Of a DNA stretch of 64,000 bases, positions 1-14,500 are shown in pieces. Location: contig NC_058063.1 of NCBI RefSeq assembly GCF_020085105.1, positions 5,924,501-5,988,500 of the forward strand, written 5' to 3'. Each line of letters begins with the position of its first letter. Within the stretch, counting starts at the first letter, position 1. A program made the translations under genes and the position numbers. Origin of the DNA: Siniperca chuatsi. Lineage: Eukaryota; Chordata; Actinopteri; Centrarchiformes; Sinipercidae. The notes beneath the pieces were generated by a model that did no database searches, was not told the DNA's origin, and saw nothing but the letters and a program-made list of their open reading frames with translations.

Positions 1-2693
1 ATGTGGTGTGGGCTATTCTAGTAGTATTCTACTATTTTGTATTAAATATGGGAAAACATTCTGCTGTTAAGCAATATTGCGGTTCGAGTGTCAACAAAAT
101 CCTCTCACACCTGCCTCAGTGTTATACCTCTTTGTTATATGTTTTATTCAACTGAACTATTTTGAATCGTGCTTTCAATGCAGGGACAGATTCAGACTGT
201 AAAACAATTGCAGCATCACTGTTGTTAAGTGAGCCTTATCTCCAAAGTGACACCTTTTCAGGAACAGAGAAATAGCTGTTATTTTGTCTTGGTATTTTTC
301 AGGTTAAGTTTTGAAAAGGTTTTAATAACCTAAGATTTGCAAAGTTTTCCCAATCCAGAGATAGTAATTCTTACACATTAATTCTTCGAGTTAAAATATG
401 AAAATCACCAAAATACTTAAAACAGACAGTAAATATCCTCTACTCAAGTGAAAGTGGAGAAATATCTATGTGAGTACACATTTGATTCATAAGGACAAAA
501 GTAAAAACATGTCCACTGATTGAATTCCCATTTCATTGTTTTTTTTCAGTATTATTCTTATTAGTCACAGAAATGATCAACCAGAAGACATATTAGAGTG
601 ATGCCTGCTGCGTTTAATACTGGGGAATAGTCTGGGGACCACAAGGAGTAGCATTACATCAGTCTGAAAGATTCATTCACAGAATGACAACAAACGTCCT
701 TCGTCAGACAGGGAGTAACACAAAAGGACTGGCAGCTATTTAGCTATTTATACAGAAAAATAAATACCAGCAATGTGAGTTGTCTCATTCGATGACAAAC
801 CAGCAGTTAACAATATGGCACTTGAAATCTGAATTCATCTCTCCACGGGCACAACGCAACAGAAATATTTCCTCTGTCTGGAATTTCAAGACTTCATGTT
901 TCCTAAATAAATGATAACTTGGCGTGCAACATTAAAAAATATAAAATCCTTAGCAAGAGAGACGTCTGGCCAAAGAATAGAGCCATGAAGGGAGAAGCAT
1001 GCAGGATAAAACAGCAAAATACAACTTGCATCTAAACAGATTCTCAGGGTAATAATATTTATATGCTGCTGTCAAATGAAAAGCCTCATTACTCCAGGTT
1101 TTGTAGTATTCTTTTAATTATTTTATTTTTACTGACTCCAAAGCTCATTCAAAAACTGACACAGGAATCAGTGGGAAGTTAACCATTTTCCTGCTCTCTG
1201 CTGTCATCATATTTATTCGGAAGAATTTGTTTTTCATCTGACAGCAGCATTTCACTGTTTCTGCTACATTCACGGTACTTACTGCAAGAGGATAGATCAT
1301 CTATCAGTGCACTGGTAAAAGACAGTACTGTACACTGAAAACAACACAATAGCAATAACTATAGGACAGTTACTGATATTCAGGTAAACATGACAAAAAT
1401 ATAACATAGTTCAAAGTCCATCCTAATTATAACTGTCCACACAGTCATTTCGGCTGTTTCTTTTGTTGGCAAAATGGGTGCTTGTGTAATAACGCTTCAG
1501 ATGGGCACCACAAATAAACTACACTTTATCTGACATCAAAATTGGTCCTATTATTGGTCCATTGAAATGTATTTCAAAAGAAGACAGTAGCTTAGTCTGG
1601 GTGGCAGGTATACATTCTTGGCAATAACAGCACCTCTTTTATGTTTTAAAGAAAAAAGTAGACAGCCATTCCAATTTGCAGCAAAAAGCGCTCATTATAA
1701 ATTAAATTAAATTACTGATTGTAACATTCCACCAAGAAAATACAATTTTGTGGATTTTTTTGAATATATAGTAAGTTTTACAGTTAACACTCTTGGCCGA
1801 CATAGAATCAAAATGCAGAAATTTTACATAGAAATAATACAAAGACATTCCATTCACATTGGTCATCACATTCATGTGAGTTAGCTGGAGTGGAGTTGAT
1901 GTTGCAGTATGTGTCCACTGTGTGGCAGCATGTAGGTATCCTGGCTTGTGTTCAGTGCAATTTCTCCTCTGTGTTGAGGGCTGTAAAACTGACATACTGT
2001 AGCACATTCTGTGTCTGGCTCCCGACAGTCGCTGTTTTGGCTTCTTGCACACCAACCGTAGGAGGGATTCTAAAATAGAGAGCTGGAGGCTGTCACTGGC
2101 CTGTTCATCAAAATTACACCTCAGTTCAAGGCTCCTGCAAAGATTGTGATACAATCAGTGATACAACCAGTAGTACAGGTTTAAATGCTGAAGGAAAATA
2201 TCTACATGAAAACACATAAGCACTGTGATAAAAGTGTATAATTGCGTGTCCCTTGTGAGGCTGGATCACCAACTGGGCAAAGCAGGCAACAGCCCTGGAG
2301 CCCAAACCTCCAGGGGCCACTGAAAACCGCACAGTGTGTCAGTTGGTTTGTGGTAATATGACAAAGAATAAATTGGTTTGGGATATGCACCAATTAATTA
2401 GAATATCAACCCAAATGATAAAGGGCCTTAAGGTGGTGATTATATCATTATAGAGGAGGCCTGTGTCAAAATATAGTTTTAAGACCTTTATTATTTCAGT
2501 TGATACTGTTCGGTATATATTCCTAAAAACATTTGTGTTTATTCAAATTGCCTAACTAATTGTTCATTTTTGCCCCAGGGCCCCATAGTACATTGATCTG
2601 GCCATGGTCTCATGCGTCTGTTCTGTTGTTCAGTTGGTCAGATGTAATATCTTTACATCTTTATTAGTATGGCCAATGCATAACTTGGCAAAT
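1..2693. other. downstream flank of rasgrp2, no gene recognised
   Basis: AT-rich sequence on the 3' side of rasgrp2. Short open frames around 1700-2390 lack any recognisable domain, codon bias or splice context. Part of the rasgrp2 3' UTR may reach in, but no clear poly(A) signal decides where. Confidence 0.45.
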
Positions 2694-3013
2694 CAGTGGT
2701 TCCCAACATGAAGGTCGGAACCCCCAAGGGGTCACAAGATTAATTGCAGGGGGCACAAGATGAAAAAACATTTCTCCAATGCAAAATTAGGTTTAATTTT
2801 TCCTGTTATCCCGAAACCCTGCTTTTATTCTTGTAAAAACTGATTCGTTTTGCCTCTGTAAAAATTATTCAAATCAAACAATCTGAGATGAGAAAATTGC
2901 TCTTTGACTGAACTGCTCACAGCTAATGCTCATATGCAACCTGTGATGTGAGGTTGTAAGTAGGCATCGCTGTGTTTTAAAGGGCCACAAGGCAAAAAAG
3001 GTTGGTAGCTGTG
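2694..3013. mobile_element. hAT-like non-autonomous element (MITE)
   Basis: The left end is CAGTGGTTCCCAAC, followed by GGTCGGAACCCCCAAGGGGTCACAAG-type sequence (written here in part). The right end reads, in reverse complement, CACAGCTACCAACCTTTTTT. This inverted pair is typical of vertebrate hAT MITEs. An 8-bp target duplication is not evident, so the exact ends are approximate. Confidence 0.6.
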
Positions 3014-3054
3014 CAGCTACACTTCACTGATCTCTTCATTTGGATAGGCCACTT

Positions 3055-3427
3055 TTAAAGGAACTACGCTTATTTGCTTTCTTGCCAAGAGTTAGATAAG
3101 AAAATTGATACCACTCTCATGTCTGTCGGTATATATGAAGCTACAGCGAGCAGCCGGTTAGCTTAGCATGAAGATGGGAAACAGCTCGTCTGGCTCTGTC
3201 CAAAAGTGAGCTTAGAGGTGCCGGTAGGCAGATTTTGTTACACTTGTAAAGAGCCAGGCAGGCTGTTTCCCCCGGTTCTCAGTCTTTATGCTAAGCTAAG
3301 CTAACTAACTGCTGGCTCCAGCTACATATTTAGCATACAGACATGAGAGTGGTATCAATCTTCTCATTTAACTCTCAACAAGAAAGCGAATAAAGGCATT
3401 TCCCAAAATGTCGATGTTTTCCTTTAA
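3055..3427. mobile_element. fold-back repeat family, copy 1 (most complete)
   Basis: Termini are TTAAAGGAA and TTCCTTTAA. The two halves are long imperfect inverted repeats: TGATACCACTCTCATGTCTG in the left half is mirrored by ATGAGAGTGGTATCA in the right half, and GTTAGCTTAGCAT by ATGCTAAGCTAAGC. No coding capacity. The size and structure fit a fold-back or MITE-type DNA element, widespread in teleosts. Confidence 0.7.
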
Positions 3428-3914
3428 TGCTCAACAATCAAAAAGCAGATGTTCAACAAATTGCTGCTTCTCTACAAGATATGCATTCCTAATCTTAACG
3501 TAATGTTGACTCCATGATGAATATTAACTACATACAATACACAAATACTTTTCACGCTGTTGTATGACTGGACACCCCTGGTGCTATAATGTTTCTAGCA
3601 ATACCATGTGTATAGCATCTATCAACAGTAGCTTTAATAGAGCAGATTGCATCACAGCCACAAGTCATGCAGCATTATGATTATGGGAGCGTTAACGTCT
3701 ACAGTATATGATGAACTTTGCTTGAGAGTCAAGTCTTTGTAGGACACCAGGACTCATTCTGCGCAAATAAGGAAATTATTAACTCAAGTAAAAATTGATT
3801 AGGTATACCGAAGATGAGTAGGCACACCAAAAATGTCAATAACAATCATAGTTGGAATGCAGTGAATAGGAGGACTTGTCTTCAGCAGCCGAAGTGAACA
3901 TTTCTCTCACCTGG

Positions 3915-6900
3915 TTATAGGTGGACATCAAACACGCCTTCCTCCACTGTCTCTATATCCTCTTCAGCAATTACTGATGGAAACAGAGAAGGTGAGAGTA
4001 AAGAAATGAGGAATTGATTGATCATTAAAATGAAAACGCAAAAGACTGCCTAAAGCTAATGACATTCAGTTGGCTATGGCTTTCGTCTGTTTACCATGCC
4101 AATTCATTTGCCTTGCAGCATTGTCTCGCCCATTGATCAGGCAGGTTCACACTGAACAGAGGCAGGCAGGGCACCACGTTTGCTAATGTCTGATGAAAAC
4201 ACTGTATCTGTGATTCACTGGCCTTGCTGTGGTGGGCCAATCACATTTCCATTGCAAATTACATTCTATTGTTTGAGAATATCTTCCAAATGTCAGTGCT
4301 CCATATGTTTGGAGGAAGACAAAAGCACCCTTCAAAAAGTGGAGGTGGTGACATGAAGTGCTGAAAAAGGATTTTCAAATTCTAAGATATACTTTTTTAA
4401 GAGGATGACTGCATTAGACTGTGTTTTGGAAATGAAAATGATATTTTCTGTGAGTGTATTTGCACATTTTAGGATTGTGACGTTGTCATTCATGAGCATG
4501 TTGGTGTACTATATTGTACTAATTCTAAATTTACCATCAAACAAAAAATACCTGCATGTGACAGGCATTATTATGTTGTATATAAGGAATTATATATAAA
4601 ATGTACATGAAACAAATACATTTGATGATTTTTCACCTTCATTTTCAAATCCCTTTGTGATCAGAGCCTTAAAATGCCACGAGAGGACCCCGTCAGTCAC
4701 TGTAGTGTTGTTTGTGGTTGAATTATGTGATTTACTATGAAACATTACCTCAAAGGTACTCCACCAAGTATGTGATAAGGCGGACAAAGCTTAGACTAAT
4801 TTCAGTCACAACGATTTCAAAACATTTCAAAAGCATCAATACTTATCATCAAGGTTGGTGCTTTTAATATCCATGTCATTCCCACAAGACATTTACAAAT
4901 TCTCTGCTTTGAAAAATAAGTTGTCCAAACTAGTTTTGATGTCACGTAGGTACATGCCTACATGCCCACTCAGATTTAAGGTGAGTACAGAGAAGCTTTC
5001 CCAGCCTTTTGTATCATTCTGCACATACACCATTCTGCACAGTGAAGGTCAAGCATCCTGGGGACATAAGCAGGAGGGGACTTTAAATCATGCGCTCTTG
5101 ATTTAACAACCAAAGCACCACTCACCTGTGTTCTGCAGGCTCGGTGGGGTGTTGGCAGGTGGAGGGAAGCTGTAGGATCTGGCCTGGAGGGCCGGCGGCG
5201 TCTCGTGGCTGATGCTCTTGGTCCTCTTCCGGCACTCGACAGCCAGACGGCTTCGGCAGGCCTTGTGGCAGTTCACCCCGCAGGCTGCCGCCGGAGCGTT
5301 CATGTGGAGGGAGAAGGACAGCGGGAAGGAGAGGTGACGGGAGAGGAGAAGAGGACGGCGGGGTCGGAGGAGAGGGAGGGAGAGTCGCCGAGAGAGGAGG
5401 CGAGATGGGAAGAACGGAGGGGAAGGCCAGGAGCGAGGGGAAGATAGGGAGTGGGGCGGAGAGAGAGGGAGAGGGTCAGACAGAGGGACGGGTGCAAACA
5501 GAAACATTGGGGCGAACGGAAGAGCTATTGATGACAGGAAAGAGCTTCTACATGCCATGCAGACACACAGAAACTGGCACACACACACAGTGAGGCCAAC
5601 TGTGCCCGGCAACAACTCTGTCAACCAGGGGGAGTCTAAGAGGAGAGGAGCGATGGGTCATCGAACATGGCATCACGAAAACATGTGAGGGTCAAAGAAC
5701 CTGAACACACACGCCAGTGACCAAGCGTTCGTTTCTCCTTGACACCACTGCAAAAGATTTTCCTCAACATTGAAATTGTAGAAATGTCTGACGCTTTCAA
5801 CAAAGGTGTTTTGCACATTGCAATTCCATGTCATTACCACCTCTTGACAGTATAATAAGCTAGTTTAAAAAAAATTCTCCTTCAGTAAGTGTTTTACCCT
5901 CTTCTCCCTTAGTGGTCGAGTATCTAACTTCATTCATGATGAACCGTCTACCTTGAAATGCTGAAGTAGAGGCAATTAAAAACCTTTTTTGAACTGTTTA
6001 GTTTCACAGCACTTTTTTCTCTTGGTTTGTTGCTCTGACTTTACTGTGTTACTTATTACCTACCCAGTGGTCGTATAATACACCCACAAAAATAAGCCCC
6101 AAAATGTACACAACAAGCGGGGATTTTGGTTTAAAGAAATAGTTTGACATTTTTGGAAATACACTTACTTGTTTTCTTGCTGAGAGTTAGACGAGAAGGA
6201 TCGATACCACTCTCATATTTGTCCATTAAATATGAATCTACTGCCAGCAGCTGGTTAGCATACAGTAGCTTAGCATAAAGACTGGAAACAAGGGAAACAG
6301 CTAGTCTGGCTCTGTGCAGTAGTTTCATACTTAACATACAAATATGAAAGTGGTATTGGTCATCTCATCTAACTCTCAGCAAGGCAGTGCATTAGCGTAT
6401 TTCCAAAAATATTGAGCTATTTCTTTAAACAGAGAGGGTCAAAGACAGGAGGATGTCACGACTTGTTGCTGTGATATTGTTGTATTGATATGAAAGTTAG
6501 AATACTGGCACACCCATTCAAAGACACTGAGATGCCTCTTATATCTATTTCTAAGTCGCAAAACACACACAACTACACACACATTCAGAGTTCTCAACTC
6601 ACTCCGCTCCAGCACCGCGGAGGGTGATTCATTTCAATTATGTGCCTGCCACTCTCTCTACCTCTCTGAGTACTGGCTAACAATGGTAATGGGGATGAAC
6701 TGCCTCGGGGCTCTCTCATTGACTTCCTCTGGTCTCATTAATGCACTGGAACAAGCCAGAACACTCACACACTCCCAGTCTGAGTCGGAGACATACACAC
6801 CTCCAGCGAGGAGAGGAGATGGGAGAGTGTATCTGTGAATATGTATGTATGTATGTACAAAGTGTTTGTGTTTTCTCTCTTTTAACCTCCCTGCTGTTTT

Positions 6901-9900
6901 TGACTCATTTGGCCTCAACAGCAGCAATCATGTAAGCATGTTTGTTACCCTTGATTAAAATAGAACGTGTCTTGGTAATTCTCCTCCTAAACACATTGTG
7001 CAGGGTGTTGTGTACACTGCTCGTAACAGACCGCAAGACCTCAAAGGCCCCAAGGAGCATTAATTACTCTCGTTGCTAGGCAACTCAAATGTTTGATGAT
7101 GACTTGCAAGCGTTAGTTAGCCAACCTAGGATGAACCTGAATGAATGAGGAAGCATTTAATGTTGAGAACAAGAATGAACAAGAGAGAGTTGGTAAACAA
7201 GAGAGAGTTGTTAATTGAAAAGCTCGTTTTTCAAGAAAAAAAAAAACAAGGAGAATGTGAATACATTACATCCTCTGACATACAAGGACTCTGTATACAG
7301 AGAGGGTCATGTCTGCAGACATGTAGATCCCGTTTCTCAGGCTATTACTGCATTGACATAATAATTAACTTTACACACAGGGGCACACACACAGAAAGCC
7401 TTGTGTTGTAAACAGCAATGGAAACTAATTTGTTGAACAATTAAAAAAAGCAATGAAATCCTGCCTGTAAATTATCTGCCCACTCTAACTACCCATTCAT
7501 AAGGCTGAGCTGTAATCAATCAGTTCTCAAAAGACTCCAGCAGATGGGAACTTGCATGATTTGCATTTTAGATTTGGCATCATTTCCAAAGTTTTTAGTT
7601 TGACATCTGGATGGAAACATATGTAGTGTAAATGATTTAGCGCACTGAACGTCTGCAGATTATCACTACTTAATTTTTAGCGTCAGCACAGACCACCAGT
7701 GGCACATCCATAGAGGGAAAAGAAGCAAGCTGAGTGTGTGTTTTTGAAGCTTATGACCATGAGGATGAGAGGAGGACAGGACGTGTTGGAGGGTGCTTGT
7801 GTGTATGTACATTTGTGAAATGAACCAGCTTCTTCAAACACTGGTCTACTGGGAGCCTTGAAAGGGCAAATAATTGTACATTGTGTGTAGTGTGGTCTCA
7901 GCTGATGAAGCTTATCCAGCTGTTAGTAAACAGAGCTTTGTGTGTGGACATCCATTAAAAGAGTGTGATTTATTTGCTATGGTTTCTGTGTTGATGACAT
8001 TTACTCAGCACTTCAACTCTATGGATCTTTATCTACAGAGGGTGGGTGTGTGTGTGTGTGTGTGTGTGTGATGGCTGGGAATCGATGGTGTCAAAAAGAA
8101 TAGCTAATTCTTTGAAGGCTGTACCCTTCTGGGCGGAACACACACATCTGTGCAGCAGACACAGAGTAAAATCGCAATGAATTGCTCTTACCTTTACACT
8201 TGTAGCCTTGCTTGTAGAAGCCCCATATCTGCAAAAAGCCAGAGAGAAATGAAAGGGCAGCAGGGTTTGGTGTTAATTGGGATGCGTTTTTATTTTTCAT
8301 GAAGGCAAGAGGAATGTTAAAATCATCAACAATTACAGAGAGTTTTGAGCTGACAGAAGGTAGATCTTGAAGGTCCACTATTGTAGGAATTTAAATGCTT
8401 CTCTATACTGTACGGCCAAAGCTTTTTAATTAACAAATATAAGACTTGATTGATAGGATTACATCTTTAGCAACTACACTTTCAAAAATCCAAATATTGT
8501 GTAGTTGTAAGCATACTTTGTAAATGGTATTTAAGAATCTGGTAGAACGTATTTTACTGCAGAGAATAACTGAGAACCTGAAATATATATCACAATACAA
8601 TTTATTATCAGCAGATCAAGCTGAGAAGATGCTTTTCCAGTCTCACTGTGTAATATATGAACAGGGCGGCTTTTAGCTCATCAGTTTAAAACTCTACTTC
8701 CAAGCATATCCAGCAAGTTAAATCTACACTGTTCAGAATCAGAATCAGAAATACTTTATTGATACCTGAGGGGAAACTCTTTTGTTACAGCAGCTCACTA
8801 TCACATCAGTGCACACAGGAATAGAAGCAAAAATAATACACTATAATACAGGTCAGATAAATTAAGTACCAAGTGGGTATAAGTATAAAATTAAAATAAG
8901 TGTAAAGTACAAACTAACTAGTTTGTACTTTACTTAACTAGTTAAATCTTCAAAATAGTACCTGCTGTAATACCAAACAACTTTGACACCGTTATGTATT
9001 AGCTATTTCAAGTAAGTTTCAAGCCTCTAAGCTGGGGTGAACAGTGAACTGAAATGAATGGAAACCGATAGCTGCTTTAAAAGTAGGTAATTCATCTAAA
9101 ACCTTGTGCACTGGAAAATGGTTGGCAGTAAAGAGAAAGTATACACAGTTAATGGGCTAAAACATGTTAAAACACCCATATAGTTCACATCTTGATATCC
9201 CCCATTGATGCTGAGGCACCGAGGGAAGACTGGGGGAAAAAAGCGAATGAAGAAAGGGGCACAATAGAAGAGAGAGAGATGTGGGGTGAGAGAGAGAGAG
9301 AGAGAGAGAGAGGGAAAGAAGAGAGAGAGAGGAGGCTGGCGGGACAGAGGGGGTGGAGGGAGCCCGAGATCAAGCGGGACGCAGGGAGCGCACAGACAGT
9401 GGGGGAACAATGACATGAAAGAGCCGAGCTGGAGATCACACACTGCACTGGCACATCTGAGGAGGCACAAAATATCCTGACCTCTTCACACACACACACA
9501 CACAGACACACACACACTAACCTACATGCAAGCATGCAAACACATACACCCGTAGATGCACATATATACACAAACAAAGACACGCCACACAGGGGGAAAC
9601 CGTGCGCACAGCCAGAGGCTCTACAACAAAGAGAAGTCAGTTACGAGCAGAACATCTAAACACAACTATCATCACAGCTCTGCCTACACTGACTGACCTT
9701 TACTGCCTCTGTGGACTGAAAAATACAATGCACTACAAACATCAGTTGGAAACACACTGACTTGCTTTCTTTGAGGGTTTACTGTAAGCTTTTAGAAAAC
9801 TGTACTATTAATCTAGAAAATTATTTTGCACTTAAATTGCAAATTCTGCATTTTATTGTGATGGAAATGTGCTATTATCACATTTAATATCCAAGATGCA

Positions 9901-11518
9901 CTCTGTGAGATATTTATGTTTATATTTTTGGGATCCTTTACTTATGTCTCCCTATAAGCTTTTGAATCCACATATTATGTGTGGCTGAGCACAAAACTTG
10001 AGCTGACACATTAGATGTTAATTATAAGATAACATTTAAAATGCAATCTTCCAAACAGCATGTATTTAATTACTGTTTCATTACTGTAGGTACAATCATG
10101 AAATATTGGATGTTTCCTTACTCTTAACAGGGAATTTCAAATGAAGAAAAAACTGTTTCCAAACCAAATGCCTTCTATCTTTTCCTACCAGACTTTAAGA
10201 GTGTCAGCAATCACATGTCATTCTGTTCCTGCTTTCCTGAATTGCTTGATACTACGGCAAGTGCAGGCAGATAAACAGGCAAAGCTTCAATTACACACTG
10301 AGGAGAGTTTCTACTTGCCCATTGCTAAATTCATATGAGCGTTTTTGGAAGTCAGCTACCTCTACTCTATTGTAAAGCGATTTGAAATGTGTGAACAGGT
10401 AGGATTTAGTAGCTTTCTCAGGACACTTTGACATATCAACCATTAACAGTGTTGGGGAAACACAAAACGCTCAAAGTTGAACTTCATTGAAATAACATTA
10501 TCTAGATAGGCCCGAGAGCATATCTTGCTCTACCTTTCTCTGTCTTTTCAGGCATTTATGGTTGATTTATGGTTGGTTTCATAATTACCTGTTGTTTTCC
10601 CTCAGAAGTCAGAAGTCTGTTCATCTTGTACTTTATAATACAATAATTAACCATATTTTTGCATGTTCATCTTCAGAAAATGCTTTCTTTCAGGCCTGTT
10701 GGTGTAATGGATTTACAAGTAAATGTTAGGGTTTATTGTCTGTTAAATATGAATATTGCCTACCAGCACCTCTAAACCTCACTAACTAACACATTATATC
10801 ATATTTATATATATATATAAGAGACTCCAGGAAGTCACTGAGTCGGCCGAGAAATACTCTATAACCCCCTGTAAAACCACAGGATCAAGTTTCTACACTT
10901 TGGTTTTTGTGCAAGATATAACATGTTAATTAGTGAGCTTTAGAGGTGACTGATTCTAGCTCTTCTTATTCTGATTCTATGAAGCTACACTGTCATAAGC
11001 CCAAACTTGTGCATCACCCTCTGCAATCTCTCATATAAAAGTGCTCTGAGCCTCCAGCTAAAAACTTGCTGTACTCTCCTGAGATGCAAAAAAACTCAAC
11101 ACTGTGATCAGTCTTCTCGCGTTGTGCATTTAGTAAAACTCATCTGTGCGCTGTTAATTAGTGTTTAAGGCTAAAGGTGGCTGCAGGCAAAACAGCACCA
11201 GATTATGAAGATCCATGTGAGACACTGGAGGTGAGTGAACTCTGCAGTGTTTACAGGAGACCCGGCTTGGCTTGTACAGCGTGTTTGAGACAAGTGCTGA
11301 AAAATGGGCTGCGGGAAAATATTGCTTTTGTACAGGAGCCAAGAGGAAAGCACAAAGCAGGCAGAAGAGGAAAAGGCGAATGCATTTGCCTCTGCCACAC
11401 ACTCACACACGTACTCTAAGGAAGCAGCACGCTGCCAGAGTCCTTATCTTTCCCTGCTCTCTATTCTGAGTTTCCCCTCATGATGGTTTGAAAATGCCAG
11501 AGCTTCCCCTAGAGAATA

Positions 11519-11549
<31 letters not shown>

Positions 11550-14500
11550 GAGTGTGTCTAAACGTGTGCCCCTTTGAGTGTTAATGAAGGTCTATACATA
11601 TAATCTATGACATACTTCTCTTCTTTTGAGCATTAAAGTCTCTAGCTTCTCTTTATATGCATTATACGGAAATGAATGGGATGTCATCTCAGTGTCTGGA
11701 GTTCAATATGAGGGCCCTATTCCTGTTCTCATTACAGCTGAGTGCTGACTCACTGTCTGTGTCTAAATAACAGAGGGCTCCTTGGGTGACTTTGGGGAAT
11801 GTTAAGGGCCAGAGGACACACACACACACACACACACACAGAACACTGCCCCAGAGGAGGGTTATCATCTCGCCCAATTACCTTCCTCCCATATTTCCCA
11901 GAGTGCAACTTCAGCAGTGTGTGGCTGTAACTCAAAGTAATTGGCATTGCCCTGACCTGACAGGAGGAACCTTTGAGAGATGGGGCTATCACGCACTGCC
12001 AGTGACTGCAGATAGTCTATAAAGCTACATGGCTGTGGAACGGCACAACTGACCTTTGACCTTTTTAAACAAACTATGACGCGTGCCATTGATTGGGTCA
12101 GTGAAGAAATCAATGCATTTGAAAATACAAAAGCAAACAAAACAAAGATCAGTAACCTTTCACGGGAGTTTGAAGGGCTTATAATTCATACAGCTGATTC
12201 TGTATTTAAAAATGATCTTTAAAAGTATTGAACATACAGTATTTTGTGTAATTTTAGGATCGAATGCAGTTATAAGTGAAGTAATACACAAACTGAAAAC
12301 ATGATTAGTGTTCAGATGTGAGTAGTAGGTATTTACTCACAAAGCCGGCGCAGTGCTCGCAGAACGTGGGCTTGACGTAGGTGGCCTCAGTAAAAGTGTG
12401 GATGAAACCCATCTTGCAGTTAAGCAGAGAGCTGGCTTTCATAAAGTAGTCTATCATCTCTTCCCTACTGATCTTCCCGTCTCTGTGAGAGGAAGCAAAG
12501 AGAGGTGAGCTCCATACGAGACAGACTGGATCAGTTTGTAAGCTGGTTCAGTCTGTAAACGGTATTGGATTTTACAACAGTGAATAAATCTGCAAATGCT
12601 CACTGGTTCTTGTCCAGTTCTCCAAACTTGCTGAGGTAAGGGAAGTTGTTCCTGATTGCTTCAAATTCATCCCTGGAGATGTGGCCGTCACCGTCTGTGT
12701 CGAAGTTCTTGAAGACCGACTGTGAATATGAGGGTTGTGGAGGGTAGTTTCAGTGTGAATTCTGCTACAAAGTATTGAGTGTTGGCTTTCATTTAACTTC
12801 ATTGCTTGAAATACTTTGAGAAATTATTTGATTACTCAGTTTATTCACGTTAAAACATCATTATTACATCACCTGACTGAGACAACAACCAGGAAACCTT
12901 TTGCCATTTTAAATCAAAACCAGTGAAATGTTTATCTGTGTGTTAGTATTAAGAACATAACAGTAGCACAAGTAGAGAAGATTCATAAAGTCTACGCAAT
13001 GACTGTAATGTCAGTTACAAGTTTAGCCCATTAGCCACCATAAGCTACTGGCAGCGAAACCCCTGAGTGTATTGACCTGAGCAAGATCATTTCCATTTAT
13101 TAGAAAACTATATTGTTAATTCCATTCTCTTCATTTTAAACACTGTACAGTTCGTTTCACAAGAATATAATATATATTTTGCATATATTAACGTCCATGG
13201 TTCAATTCCAGCCAGGGACCTTTGTTGCATGCCATACCCATATCGCTGCTCATTTAATTTCTGCTTCTGCATCAGTTGACCAATAAAAAATAAATTTAAA
13301 AAATAATCTTAAAAAAAAAGAAAAGAGAAGAATCCTACTGGGAGCAATCATGTATTATAGAAATCTTCCCATTGGTTTTAAAATGATTCTCAACCCACAG
13401 GGAACCATATAACTTTTCAGTTCCAGTTCCAGTTATCGTTCCAAAAATGATTTTTTAAAAATCACCAAAAATGGAGTTACAAGGTTTTCAAATGCCTTGA
13501 TAATTATGGTGAACGATTACCAGCCATTTGGCCTAAGAGCCAAGAGCACTTCGCAGTTATCATGTCAAGATGGTAGTGGTGAGGATAACAACAGATAATT
13601 CACCCTTAGCCTTCACATTGAACCTCACAGGTTACAATTAGCACTGTGAGAGGGGAATGCGTAGGTGCTGAGAAACTCACCTCCACCATCTTCTCTATGT
13701 GTTTCTTGATGATCGTCGGGTCGGCGTTGGGCTTCACCGACACAGCCCACTCATCGATCATGGTGGGCTTGGGGTCAGGCGCGGGGGCGGGGCTGGAGTT
13801 CTGCTACAACCGATGTGAAAACAAAGACTGTGAGATCAACATCAACCCAGGGAAGCAGAAGCAGTCATCTTATAAAGAAAAGAAAAGAAAAGACAGCTGC
13901 TGTACAGAGCAGGGTTACTACAGTGGATCAAAATGTCATGAGAGAAGGAAAACAAAGATTCCCAATATGCATTTGTGACACTTTTCTACATAGCGTCATA
14001 AGAGTCTTAAGAACATCTATTATAGGATACGACAAATATGGGTTTGGGAAGTATGGTGGCCCTGAGGGTCAAAACACAACAACATTTCACAAAACAAAAC
14101 TACGTTTCACAAAGCACAACATTTCAGATTACAGAAAGGGTGGGACAGCACTTCTTGTGATTGGACAGAACCCAAGTCAATTCAGAGTTTATTCAATGGA
14201 TGTGTTACAGTAAGGTGGGTTGGGACTAGATTGGATCAGCCACAGGGATACTCAAAACTACGCTGTTGTGATTGGTTGTTTTTCTGTCAGGCAACCGATG
14301 GGCATTTGTTAAAGTTAACTAGAATGGTCAGCTACACGGAAGTCCCTTAGATGGCTAACTGGCCAATCATTTAGGCCTTTGGCTTTATTGAAAAAGCTAC
14401 GCCTTGACAAGTCAATTGCCTGCTCCCGCTTCTTCTCTGCAGTGTGTCGTTCGGTGTCGTTGCACGATTTCCGACTAGAGTTTGTGCTGGATAGGCCCTC

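Noticed and set aside
5285-5624. Long minus-strand open frame upstream of the C1-end exon
   Set aside because: It is intron sequence of biased purine/pyrimidine composition. The conserved protein starts only after the acceptor at 5285.
11220-11300. Minus-strand [12 protein letters not shown], first taken as the missing N-terminal half of the Rasgrp2 C1 domain
   Set aside because: The His-to-Cys spacing is wrong and there is no donor in frame. The true half-domain ([19 protein letters not shown]) is encoded at the end of the 12341-12482 exon with matching phase.
13195-13215. Possible tRNA gene (B-box-like GGTTCAATTCC)
   Set aside because: No A box, no acceptor stem or cloverleaf, and an A-rich tail. 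It is a SINE fragment.
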